Source: Ahaetulla prasina (lineage: Eukaryota; Chordata; Lepidosauria; Squamata; Colubridae). From it: a stretch of DNA of 64,000 nucleotides. The translations under genes were made by a program, and so were the position numbers. The stretch covers positions 1,336,435 through 1,400,434 of the forward strand of contig NC_080541.1 of assembly GCF_028640845.1 (NCBI RefSeq), in the 5' to 3' direction. Shown here in pieces: positions 37,185-47,414 of the stretch. Position 1 is the stretch's first letter, and each line of letters begins with the position of its first letter. The notes under the pieces were generated by a model. That model was not told where the DNA came from. It did not search any database and saw only the letters and a program-made list of their open reading frames with translations.

Positions 37185-37374
37185 TGTTATGTATTAACGT
37201 TTGTACCTTTAAATATTTGAGCGGGAAATCAGCACGTTGCTGATTGGACGAAGCCTCCAGCAGAACTGTATAAAAGGAGAGGTTTTTCCCCCAGCCGGTT
37301 GCTGGGTTCACCCTATATTAAAGAGCTGTTGTCACTACCCTGGTCTCCAGCCTCGTTACTTCCAGAACTTAACA
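37185..37374 (+). repeat. 3' LTR
   Basis: Identical to 32789-32978 over all 190 bases by eye; followed by GTTGA. Confidence 0.95.
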
Positions 37375-37882
37375 GTTGACTTTTCTTTTTACTAGATCAT
37401 TTTTTCAGCTGTTTAGGAGCCTAGTGGTCCACCTCAGAAAACTCAGTTTTGCAGCAATTCTTCTCAGCCCCAAGGAGCCTGAGAAGCTGTCTCTCTTCTC
37501 TTTCTTTCTTTCTGTCTCTCCCTCTCTTTCTCTCTTTCTCTTTCTGTCTCTCCCCCCACCCCATCTATCTCTATCTATCTTCTGGAGGTTGGGGAGGTGA
37601 AAAATAGGCCATTTTTGCCTGGTTTTTTTTTGCCTCCTGGGGCGTCTGTGTGTCCCATTTTTTACCTTCCCTGCCTCCAGAATGTCTCTGCAGGCCAAAA
37701 TTGTTGGTCTTACCTTTCAGTTCCAGCCCGCAGGGCTAGCGAAGGTCAGTCCTGCACTCAGCCAAAGGGTGGGCAGAGCAATATGGCCGGGGCAGCCTCG
37801 TGGTCCTGCATGGGCCGGATTAATGGCTTCGGAGGACCGCATGTGGCCCACGGGCCATAGTTTGAGTACCCATGCTATAAAG

Positions 37883-37968
37883 CCTTAGTAAGAGCACCCT
37901 CAGAATTTTTCATCCAATTTTGGTCACCACACTATAAAAAAGACATTGAGACTCTAGAACAGGGGTAT
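37883..37968 (+). mobile_element. Right part of the CR1 copy split by the hAT-like element
   Basis: Continues the CR1 match (CCTTAGTAAGAGCACC, then GAGACTCTAGAAC). Confidence 0.8.
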
Positions 37969-37984
37969 CATAACATAACATAAC

Positions 37985-38783
37985 ATCAGAGTTGGAAGGG
38001 ACCTTGGAGGCCTTCTAGTCCAACCCCCTGCCCAGGCAGGAAACCCTACACCATCTCAGTCAGATGGTTATCCAACATTTTCTTAAAAATTTCCAGTGTT
38101 GGGGCATTCACAACTTCTGAAGGCAAGTCGTTCCACTTATTAATTGTTCTAACTGTCAGGAAATTTATCCTTAGTTCTAAGTTGCTTCTTTCTTTGATCA
38201 GTTTCCACCCATTGCTTCTTGTTCTACCCTCAGGTGCTTTGGAGAACAGCCCCACTCCCTCTTCTTTGTGGCAGCCCCTGAGATATTGGAACACAGCTAT
38301 CATGTCTCCCCTAGTCCTTCTTTTTGTTAAACTAGACATACCCAGTTCCTGCAACCGTTCTTCATATGTTTTAGCCTCCAGTCCCCTAATCATCTTTGTT
38401 GCTCTTCTCTGCACTCTTTCTAGAGTCTCAACATCTTTTTTACATCGTGGCGACCAAAACTGGATGCAATATTCCAAGTGTGGCCTTACCAAGGCATTAT
38501 AAAGTGGCACTAACACTTCACGTGATCTTGATTCTATCCCTCTGTTTATGCAGCCCAGAATTGTGTTGGCTTTTTTAACAGCTGCTGCACACTGCTGGCT
38601 CATATCTAAATGGTTATCCACTAGGACTCCAAGATCCCTCTCACAGGTACTACTATTGTGCAAGGTACCACATATACGGTACTGGTGCATTTTGTTTTTT
38701 TGGCCTAAATGTAGAACCTTACTTTTTTCACTGTTGAATTTCATTTTGTTAGATAGCGCCCAATGTTCAAGTCTGTCAAGATC
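37985..38783 (-). mobile_element. CR1 LINE 3' end with a 232-codon open ORF2 C-terminus
   Basis: The open frame 38046-38744 covers LHLGQKNKMHQYRICGT, LGVLVDNHLDMSQQCAAAV, VQRRATKMIRGLEAKTYEE and NKWNDLPSEVVNAPTLEIF, the CR1 ORF2 C-terminus downstream of the RT core. It is the best-preserved CR1 copy here; 5' truncated. Confidence 0.92.
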
Positions 38784-38786
38784 TTT

Positions 38787-38853
38787 CCCCTGCCACGCCC
38801 ATCAAGCCACGCCCACGAACCGGTAGGGAAAAACTTTGGATTTCACCCCTGGT
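38787..38853. mobile_element. hAT-like element end fragment
   Basis: CCACGCCCACGAACCGGTAG and GATTTCACCCCTGG match the right end of 40846-41947. Confidence 0.6.
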
Positions 38854-39044
38854 TCTGACTGAATGGTGGAGACTGGGGAATGGGTGTGGAACCTCCTTGG
38901 AACTGTTAAAAGGTGTTCCACACCCATTTGCACTATTCAGGTGAGCCTGAGGGCACAGGTGGCCTCAATGACTCTCAGAAAGGATGCAAATGACCAGCTG
39001 TCTGCAGGGAATATAAATCCTTCCATTCTCCACCATCCAGTCAG

Positions 39045-39135
39045 AGCTGAAGAAGCCTCTTGGATGAGAAGGGAAATGTCTTCAAGGAAAACCAAAGTCC
39101 AGTTGCCTTTGGAAAAAAGCCCCTTTGGGACTTGA
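39045..39135 (+). repeat. Unassigned repeat block
   Basis: GAAGCCTCTTGGATGAGAAG and AAAGTCCAGTTGCC; 3010-3118 family in the opposite arrangement. Confidence 0.45.
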
Positions 39136-39269
39136 TGGATGGAGGCACCTGCTCCGTATTTACCTGACCTGGTTAAGTCGATGTCAGGCAACACGTCCCT
39201 CGAATGGAATAACTCAACGGGAGTGAGGTGCGTTGAAATCAGGTTTTACTGGGCTGAGGGCTCAAAATC

Positions 39270-39515
39270 ATTCTGGATTTTCATAGATGAGGAAAGGACA
39301 AGAAACTTATCAAGGACAGATCCAGTCTAGAACTAAGGAGAAATTTCCTGACAGTGAGAACAGTTAATTGGTGCCTCTAGAAGTTGAGGCTTTTAAGAAG
39401 AGATTGGATAGCAATTTGTCTGGAATGGGTACAGGGTCTCCTGCTTGGGCAGAGGGGTTGGACTAGAAGACCTCCAAGGTCCCTTCCAACTCTGTTATTC
39501 TGATTTGGATGTGTC
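39270..39515 (+). mobile_element. CR1 LINE 3' fragment
   Basis: AACTAAGGAGAAATTTCCTG through GGTTGGACTAGAAGACC to the tail. Confidence 0.82.
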
Positions 39516-40194
39516 TGTTCTGCTCTCAGTGCCTGAATTGCTGTACAGAGCTAGCTGGTCCTTACGGAAGGCAGGAGGCAGGATATGGAACCCCTAGAAG
39601 GGAATCTCGCTAGCTCCGGGTTGAATGGCTGAGTCCTTGGGTCTCTTGGTGCTTGTGGGCGTTTTGTTACCTAGCCTTGTAACTTCATGGTGTTTGTCTG
39701 CATGGAGACAACCAAGCTCAGGGAGCACCAAGGACTCCACTTCCTGGACTGCTGAGGCTGCTGGACTTCCTCAGCCCCAAAACTCCTCTGTGAAAAAGGA
39801 AGGATCCCCACATCTGAACTCGATGCCAGGTGACCTCAGACATGCCCCTGTCCTGGCAGAGTGATACCGGTGGCTTTCCTCCCTGGGAGATCTCTTGAGG
39901 TTCTTGATCAGCTCACCTTCATGGCAGTTCTAGTTTTATTCTAGTTCTCTCTGATGCTCTGAAGGGCCATTAGAATGGCACAAACGGTCCATCTGTCCTT
40001 AAATTCTCAAGGAGAGGCCCACGGAAGTCGGGTTACCTCTTGCCCTTGTGTGTGTGTGGGGTGGGGTTACATGACCCCCCTTCTGTTTTTACCCAGTGTG
40101 GGCCTGGGTCGCATTTTGGTGTCATTGATCATTGATGCCTCCTGGTGGTCAATGGATTAAATGATTGGAAGAGTCAAGTGAATGTATAATAATG
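39516..40194. other. Unassigned intergenic DNA
   Basis: No gene recognised. Parts resemble sequence near 15690 and 24480 (AGTTCTCTCTGATGCTCTGA), so it is probably old repeat. Confidence 0.4.
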
Positions 40195-40500
40195 TTGGGG
40201 GTCTTCTAGCCCATCCCCCTGCTCCCCCTCTATACCCTTCCAGACAAAGGGCCGTCCGGTCTCTTCTTGAAAGCCTCCAGAGATGGAGCACCCACGATTT
40301 CTGGAGGGAACTTCTGCACCACGGCTAACTGTCCTCACTGTCAGGAAATTTCTCCTTAGTTCCAGGTTGCTTCTCTCCTTGATGAGTTTCCATCCGTTGT
40401 TTCTTCTCCTGCCCTCAGAGGCTTTGGAGAATAAATTGACACACACACACCCCTCTCTTTCTGGCAGCCCCTGAGATGTTGGAAGATCCCTATCATGTGG
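40195..40500 (-). mobile_element. CR1 LINE 3' fragment
   Basis: Antisense tail and ORF2 end (CTTCTTGAAAGCCTCCAGAG, then TTTCTCCTTAGTTCCAGG). Confidence 0.8.
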
Positions 40501-40729
40501 CATGTGCATGGGGGAAGTGATAGAGAACAGACGAAGAACCGAGGCCTTTTCTTGGTCTCCCTGGACTGACCCAAAGGCTCCGCTCACCCCATTGCAGTCC
40601 TCCAGGCATCCTTGGCAGCGTCTCTCCGTTACCTTTACCTCAATCCCTGGGCCTTGAGCTGCCTGGATGTTGCCTGGATCCTTGATACACATACACACAC
40701 AGAGAAGAGACTGGCAAAATGTGGGGGAA

Positions 40730-40845
40730 GGGATGGAGGGAGGGAGGAAGGGAAAAGAGGGAGGGAGGGAGGAAGGAAGGGAGGAAGGAAGGAAGGAAGG
40801 AAGGAAGGAAGGAAAGAAAAATAGGGAGGGAGGGGGGAAGTAGGG
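40730..40845. repeat. (GGAA)n/(GGGA)n purine tract, left part
   Basis: Almost pure purine on the plus strand; continuous with 41948-42545 before the hAT-like insertion. Confidence 0.9.
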
Positions 40846-41394
40846 CAGGGGTGAAATGCTCCCGGTTCGGACCGGCTCGGGTGATTCGGTAGCGATGGCG
40901 GCGGCTGGTTCAGATGACCGGTAGCAAAAATCCCTGGCCTTGCCACCCCCGCCTCTGCTGAGCCACACCATCAACAGAGGTTTTTTTTTTTTACTTTTAA
41001 AAGAAGGTTTTGCTTCAGCCGAAACGCCTCTAAAAGTAAAAAAAAATCCTTTGAAGATCCGCCCCTCAGCTGAAATCGGCAGAGCCTTTAAATTTAAAAA
41101 AAAATTTAAAGGCTACTCTGGGGATCTCACCTGAGTTCCTCATCAGCAGAACCTTAAAAAACATGTTTTCTGTAGAAAACATGTAGAAAACCTCCTTTTA
41201 AGAGATTCTAAGGCACTTACCTGATTACTGATGACCTCATGGCTTTTTTTCCAGCTGGAAAGCCACACTTTCGCTTTCAGCACCAGACAGAACTAATCTA
41301 AACTTAGCTAATCTATTTCATCACTGAGTGATTAATGCTGTCTGGCTTTCCTGGCTGAGGAACTCTGGGAATTGAAGTCCAAAATAAAATAAAA

Positions 41395-41457
<63 letters not shown>

Positions 41458-41947
41458 ATTCATAAATAAATAAATAAAAAATAAAATAAATAAAATAAAA
41501 TAAATTAAAATAAAATAAAATAAAATATTTGTGCAGCTTTCTGAGATTTGTTGTGTTTCTGTAGTGTTTCACTCTAACTACACACACAAAATTTCAGAAA
41601 GCTGTATGTGGTATTTTGTGTGTGTGTGTGTGTGTGTGTGAGTTGTGTTGTGTGTGTGTAAAGTGTGAAAGTTGGTTTTTGAGCTTTTTGTGGCTGTGTG
41701 AAGTGTGAAGTGCAGTTGCTTTTACACTGTGTGTGAGTCTGTTGTGTTGTGTTGTGTTGTGTTGTGTGTGTGTAAAGTGGGAAAGTTGGTTTTTGGTACC
41801 TCTTATTGTTTTGTATACTTTGTTTATTATTTTTATTATTTATTGTTATTGGCCACGCCCACCCAGCCATCTGACCACTAAGCCACGCCCACCAATTAAG
41901 CCACGCCCACAGAACCGGTAAGGGAAAATTTTTAGATTTTACCCCTG
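40846..41947. mobile_element. 1.1-kb non-autonomous hAT-like element with perfect TSD
   Basis: Ends CAGGGGTGAAAT and ATTTTACCCCTG, flanked by AAGTAGGG on both sides (40838-40845 and 41948-41955). Inside: a poly(T)/(A) hairpin region (40980-41110), a MITE scrap at 41335, (AAAT)n (41384-41520) and TG/TGTTG runs. No transposase. Confidence 0.88.
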
Positions 41948-42545
41948 AAGTAGGGCGATCGAGGAAGGAAGGAAGGAAGGAAAAATAGGGAGGAAGGAAG
42001 GGAGGGAGGGAAAGAAGAAGGGGGAGGGAGGGAGGGAGGAAGGGAAAAGAAAGAGGAAGGAAGGAAGGAAGGAAGGAAGGAAGGAAGGAAGGAAGGAAGG
42101 AAGGAAGGAAGGAAAAATAGGGAGGAAGGAAGGAGGAGGAAAGAAGAAGGGGAGGGAGGAGAGAAGGAGGAAGGAAGGAAGAAGGAAGGAGGAGGAGGGA
42201 GGAGGAAGGAAGGAAGGAAGGAAAATAGGGAGGAAGGAGGAGGAGAGAAGGAGGAAGGAAGGAGGAGGGAGGAGGAAGGAGGAGGAAGGAAAGAAAGAGG
42301 AAGGAAGGAGGAGGAAGGAAGGAAGGAAAAATAGGGAGGAAGGCAGGGAGGGAAGGAGGGGAGGGAGTAAGGAAGGAAAAATAGGGAGGGAGGGAGGGAG
42401 GGAAAATAGGGAGGGAGACAGAGGGAAGAAAGGGAGGGAGGGAGGGGAGGGAGAGAGGGAAGGTGGGGGAGGGAGGAAAGGAGGAAGGAAGGGAGGGAAA
42501 AGAGGGGGGAGGGAAAAGAGGGAAGGAGGGAAGGAAGGAGGGTGG
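41948..42545. repeat. Purine-only tract, (GGAA)n and derivatives
   Basis: About 600 bases almost free of C and T on the plus strand. The long Pro/Ser/Phe-rich minus-strand frame across it is a composition artefact. Confidence 0.92.
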
Positions 42546-42957
42546 GAGGCCCAGATTGCAGCTGCCAGGAGAGGTGACCATCTTAGAGGAGCTGAGCGAA
42601 TAAGGGAACACGTCCATTTCTGAGGCTTCTCAACACTTTCCTTCATTGCTGGGCACCTGTGCTGGACAAGTGAGGCTCAATCCAGCTGAACCTCAGCTCA
42701 GGGCCTTATTGCGCACAATGGCAAGATTTGTGTGTGTGTGTTCATGTGTGCTGTAGCTCTTTGTGGCATCAAAAGTACTGCGTGGCACCTGCAAGACTGG
42801 TCAATGTGGTCATCACAGAAACGTTTGCCCACTGGGGTTTTATATATTTATTTAAAATATTTATATAGTCACCCATTTTATACCAATCTCTGGACGTTTG
42901 CCATGAAGGCACCAGGGGGAAACCGTTGTCACCAGGAAGGACTAAATACCACTCTAA
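42546..42957. other. Unassigned DNA
   Basis: No gene or repeat recognised. Confidence 0.4.
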
Positions 42958-43450
42958 AAAGCCTTAGTAAGACCCACCTAGAATCCTGCATCCAGTTGTG
43001 GTCACCTCACTATAAAAAAGATGTTGAGACTCTAGAAAGAATGCAGAGAAGAGCAACCAGGATGATGAGGGGACTGGAGGCTAAAACATAGGATGAACGG
43101 TTGCAGGAACTGGGCATGGCTTGTCTAGTGAAGAGAAGGACCAGGGGAGACAGGAGAGCATCTTCCAATATTTGAGGGGCTGCCACAGAGAGAAGGGGGT
43201 CAAAGCACTGGAAGATCAGACAAGGAATAGTGGAGGAAAACTGATCAAGGAGAAATTCAACCTGGAAATAAGGAGAAATTTTCTGACAGTGAGAAGAGAA
43301 GTTGCCTTCAGAAGTTGTGGGAGCTTCATCACTGGAGGCTTTCAAGAAGAGACTGGACAGCCATCTGTCAGAAATGGGCTAGGGTCTCCTGCTTGGGCAG
43401 GAGGTTGGACTAGGTGGCCTGCAAGGTCCCTTCCAACTCTCTTAATCTGA
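42958..43450 (+). mobile_element. CR1 LINE 3' end
   Basis: ETLERMQRRATRMMRGLEAK, then the 3' tail (GGTTGGACTAGGTGGCCTGC). Confidence 0.88.
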
Positions 43451-43637
43451 ATTCTGTGTTCCTGCTGGGGGTCTGTGGTGGGGAGACCCTAAAAAGCCCA
43501 CTTCCCACAAGAGATTTTCTGTCCTTTTCACCAGCAGGTGCCCTGGCCATTGTGGGAGGTGGTGGTAGTGGACAAATCTCCCCTCCCTTGGATGACCAAG
43601 AATCAGAGGAAACCCAAGAATGCCTCTCAGTAGCCCA

Positions 43638-43643
43638 TTTATT
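43638..43643 (-). promoter_or_regulatory. Poly(A) signal of lectin copy C
   Basis: AATAAA on the minus strand, about 70 bases past the stop. Confidence 0.7.
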
Positions 43644-43712
43644 TTGATTTTTTGGAGAGCAATTGATACTTTGCAGGAATGTTGATCACGCCCAATGCAA
43701 GGCATGGCTTCT

Positions 43713-46700
43713 CTATTTGGTGCCATAGGCCTCCACTTCACAGACGGTCAAGTAGTCCTTCCCAGGTAAGTGGAGAGTGATGTAGCGGCCTTCCTGCCCA
43801 TTGCAGTAGATGGTGGTGATGGAACCCGGGCTGGTGTTCAGGATAATCCCACATCTGTGGGGCAAGAGAGGTCACGTTAGGAGAGCAGTCCTTGTGCCTC
43901 CCCCCGCCCCCCGCTGGTCACCCCAAGCTCACCCTGAGAGCACAACCCCCCCCTTCAATCTTCAAGGACAGCCCTATTTTAGCAGCAGTCCAGACCTCAC
44001 ATCCTTTGCTGCCTCGGGTTTTGTGCCTCCATTGTGCCTCTAATATTCTGATTAATTGGAAATATTAACCAACTGAGAAGACCTATGGAGGGGATCCCCC
44101 AGGGTCTGGTTTTTAAAAAACTTATTTTGATTGCTCTATGAAGGGAAATATCTCTTTTGCTCCCTTGTGCAATAGTTTAAGTGAAATATAATGATCAAGT
44201 CCATCTTCATTTGTGGGGTCCTTGGTGCTCTCTGAATTTGGTGGTTTTCTTGAAGGGGTTTCATTCAGTGATCACCATACAACATCATGCACTGATGATG
44301 TTACCTAGTTGGGTCATGAAACGCCTGCAAGAAAACCATAAAGGTCAGAATCCCGTGGTTCTCCTCCACCTCCTCCTCCTCCTCCTCCTCGACTCTGCAA
44401 TTCCCACTCAAAACACTTTGGAAGCATATTTTCCACATCAAGAGCATCTCTTTGAGGTGCAGGGACCACCACAGCCAGGTGGCCTCATATCAGGAGCTTA
44501 ACCCAATTCTGAAGGAACCCATGTTCTAGATTTGCAACATAAATGATAGCAAAAATTAAGAATCAGGTGGCATTCACACACTCCTCCAAACAACTGATAA
44601 CACAACTTAGCCAGGTGCTACCAGGTCTTTCCCTGTCTCTTGGGGGAGCAAGAGGGAGGTGATCTCGCAATCTCCACACCAATGGAGTCAGGACACCTTG
44701 GTCCCCAGGACAAAGTCTGCACCTCATACTCAACAGCACCCCAAAATCAGTTGTGAATTCCGTGTGAGGGATGCCCCAAACACCTGGAGAGCCCCAGGGG
44801 GGGATGACTGGCTCTGAGCCACTTACGGAGGGTTGGCTCTTCCATGGTCCTCCAGGGAGTCTCCTAAGTGGACCTCCGCTTCATACAGCCTCTCGCCACA
44901 GCAGTCCTCCCGGTTTTTCACCAGCACCACCGAGATTTTGTGAGACTTCCCCAGGTCCACCAACCACCAGGGGTTTCTCTCGTTTTTGGTGTGGATGCAG
45001 GACTTGTTGTACCAGTCCCCATTGCAGTTCCCGTCCACGGCTTTGTCTGCTGACCCAACAATGTCATGCTGATGGATGGAAGACTGGCTGGTCGGCTTCC
45101 CTAAGGCCAAGTTTCTTCCCTCTGCGCCTGCAGGAGAGAATGGAGGAGAAAGTGGTGGGGAGAAGAAGAAGAAGAAGGGAAGGTGCAAAGCAAAGGTGGG
45201 TTTCAGCAGGTTCTGACCAGTTCTGGAGAACCAGTAGCAGAAATTTGGAGTAGTTCGGAGAACCTCTGGCTGGCCCCGCCCCCATCTATTCTCTGCCTCC
45301 CGAGTCCCAGCTGATCGGGAGGAAATGGGGATTTTCCCCTGGAGCGGGCTAGGAATGGAGATTTTACAGTAGCCTTGCCTTGCCACACCCACCAAGCCAC
45401 GCCCACTGAGCCACTAAGTTCTCAGTAGTAAAAAAAATTGAAACCCACCACTGATGCAAAGCCACGAGGACACCCTCTCTCGGGGGGGGGGGGGCTGTGG
45501 GGAGAGTTTTGAAGGCAGAGAAAGTGGGGGAGGGAAGCGAGCTGAGTCCAGCTCTCCATGTCTTTGCTATTGGGGGAGGAATCCGCCTTGGCCTCCTCTT
45601 CCTCCCTCCCCACTTGGCTGCAAATTGGACATCATCACAACAGACTCAATGAGATCTCAAAGGAGCAGCCATTTAGCAGGCTTTATTCTGACCGGGAACA
45701 TCCATCCCTAGCTATAAATACACGCAAGGTTGCTCCACGGGAGGCCTCGTGGGGGATGGAACTGTAGCCAGCAACAGTAAAAGATCCATTTGGCCTGAAG
45801 TTTGGTGGGCGATGATGCCCTTCCCCTCCCCCACCCCAGTTTTCCGTCCATAGGCTTCACCTCCCCAGTTCTCTCCAGGGGCCACCCAAAGGTTGTGTAG
45901 TGGATGTTTGTGGAATAGGAAAACATCAAAGGTACATCATAGAACACAGAATCCTAGGGATGGAGGGGAACCTTGGAGGTCTTCTAGTCTAACGGTGGTG
46001 GGTTGCCCCCAGTTCTATAGAACCGGTAGTAAAACCGGCAGGAGGCTCCGCCCACTGACCCAAATATCATCAAAACTCTTCTGCGTATGCGCAGGAGCTT
46101 CTTCTGCATGTGCGGGCACAACGTGAACTGGTAGTAAAGGTAAGTAGAACCCACCCCTGTAATCTAACCCTCTGCTTAAATAGGAGACCTTATACCATCC
46201 TCGTCAAATGGTTGTCTAATCTATTTTTGAAAACCTCCAGTGACGGAGAATCCACAACTCCAATAGCCATGACACTTAGACTTATATATAGCTTCCCAGG
46301 GCTTTAACGGTCCTCTCTAAGTGGTTTGCAAATGTCAGCCTCTGGCCCCCAACAATCTGGGTCCTCATTTTACCTACCTCAAAAGGATAGAAAGCTTAGT
46401 CAACCTTGAACCGGTCAGGATCAAACTCCTGGCAGTGGGCTGAGATAGCCTGCAATGCTGCATTCTAACCACTATGCCACCACGGCCCTTCCTCCCCTCC
46501 CCTCCCCTTCCTTCCTTCCTTCCCTCCCCTCCCTCCCCCCCTCCCTTCCTTTCCATTTAGCTCTAGCACTTTTTGGTTTTTCCTTGAAGACGTTTCTCTT
46601 CTCATCCGAGAAGCTTCTTCAGTTCAATTTGATGAGAAGTGAAACGTCTTCAAAAGTCCAGCTGCCTTTTGAAAAAGGATCTTTGGAAGCTGCTGGTATC

Positions 46701-46889
46701 TAAGAGGAGACTAGGAGGGGATTAAAGAGACTTTGAGATGGCCAGGATTACAACTATATCTACGTACACACAGCACACGCGGGTCTTCTGGTGGTCCTTA
46801 CCTGTAGGTAGGGGTCTGCAACTCTGAGCTTCTGCAGGGCCTGCCAAGAGGGTCACAGCCAGCAGAGCCCCCCAGATGATGAGCTTCAT
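43713..46889 (-). CDS. F-type lectin copy C, intact, mosaic
   Basis: Predicted secreted F-type lectin of 176 residues. Coding exons are 46802-46889, 44827-45127 and 43713-43854, with the family lengths and consensus splice sites. The signal peptide MKLIIWGALLAVTLLAGPAE matches B. The domain keeps CIHT, NPWWLVDLGKS and NREDCCGER with HX26RXDX4R intact and ends VCEVEAYGTK. The 3' half of exon 2 and exon 3 match A, not B. The first third of the domain (SSIHQHDIVGSADKAVDGN, then CNGDWYNKSC) differs from both, in loops that shape the binding site in known F-type lectins. Intron 1 holds a 263-bp MITE missing from B and a CR1/MITE nest. No defect seen. Confidence 0.92.
44285..44345 (+). repeat. Possible Penelope-like 3' tail
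   Basis: ACTGATGATGTTACCTAGTT and GTCATGAAACGCCTGCAAGA, related to 8810-9010. In intron 2 of lectin C. Confidence 0.4.
45191..45453. mobile_element. hAT-like MITE in lectin C intron 1
   Basis: 263 bp ending TTGAAACCCACCACTG, flanked by GTGCAAAG and ATGCAAAG. Copy B has the unoccupied GTGCAAAGCC near 28013. Confidence 0.82.
45952..46265 (-). mobile_element. CR1 3' fragment interrupted by a MITE
   Basis: The CR1 tail is split inside CTTCTAGTCTAA. The insert 45993-46159 starts CGGTGGTGGGTT and ends CCCACCCCTG, with flanks TAGTCTAA and TAATCTAA (one mismatch). Confidence 0.78.
46290..46500 (-). mobile_element. tRNA-derived SINE, antisense
   Basis: ACAATCTGGGTCCTCATTTT, GATCAAACTCCTGG (reverse of the B-box region) and CTAACCACTATGCCACCA (reverse of the A-box region). 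Confidence 0.72.
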
Positions 46890-47059
46890 CCTGCAAGCGA
46901 GGAGGGGAGAGATCAGGAAAGGCATGGCAGGGCCACGTAGGGACGATGAGGAGTTGGCTTCCTCTACTCAACACATTGGCCACACTGGCCATGGACCCAG
47001 AGGATGGTTGGAGATACTTTCAAGGTTCTGAAAGTCTGTGGAGCTCCTCAACCATCCAG

Positions 47060-47410
47060 GTCATGGTTGTCCCAGAGGGGCTTTTTTCCCCAAGGGGCTA
47101 CTGGACTTCCTTTGTTTTCTTTGAAGAGGTTTCACTTCTCATCCAAGAAGCTTCTTCAGGTCTGACTAGATGGTGGAGAATGGAAGGATTTACACTCCTT
47201 GCAGACAGCTGGTCATTTGTATCCTTTCAGAGAGTCCTTGAGGCCACTTGGAGGCTGATCTCTGTCCTCAGAGTCACCTGAATGGTGCTTCCAAGTCCCT
47301 CAATGACCCTCTAAAAGGATGCAAATGACCAGCTGTCTGCAAGGAGTGTAAATCCTTTCATTCCTCACCATCCAGTCAGAGCTGAAGAAGCTTCTTGCAT
47401 GAGAAGCAAA
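47060..47410 (+). repeat. Unassigned inverted repeat block upstream of lectin C
   Basis: Two opposed copies of the 3010-3118 family (CATCCAAGAAGCTTCTTCAG and GAAGAAGCTTCTTGCATGAG) around a central spacer with ACCAGCTGTCTGCAAGGAGT. Confidence 0.5.
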
Positions 47411-47414
47411 ACGT

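Larger units (their letters stand above)
32789..37374 (+). mobile_element. Ty3/gypsy LTR retrotransposon, young but with broken protease-RT region
   Basis: About 4.6 kb with identical 190-bp LTRs (TG...CA), flanked by the 5-bp target duplication GTTGA (32784-32788 and 37375-37379). A polypurine tract (37172-37184) abuts the 3' LTR. Order: gag, zinc knuckle, protease, RT, RNase H, integrase, which is the Ty3/gypsy order. The RNase H-integrase resembles the mag/K02A2.6-like group from memory. No envelope gene was seen. Confidence 0.95.
32586..37874. mobile_element. hAT-like element interrupted by the Ty3/gypsy insertion
   Basis: Starts CAGGGGGCCTCAAACT and ends AGTTTGAGTACCCATG, flanked by CTATAAAG on both sides (32578-32585 and 37875-37882). 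Without the retrotransposon it is about 700 bp, with no transposase frame. It lies in a CR1 copy. Confidence 0.85.

Noticed and set aside
41574..42617. 347-codon minus-strand frame rich in Pro, Ser, Leu and Phe
   Set aside because: It is a by-product of the purine-only tract and adjoining simple repeats; no start context, domain or splice signal.
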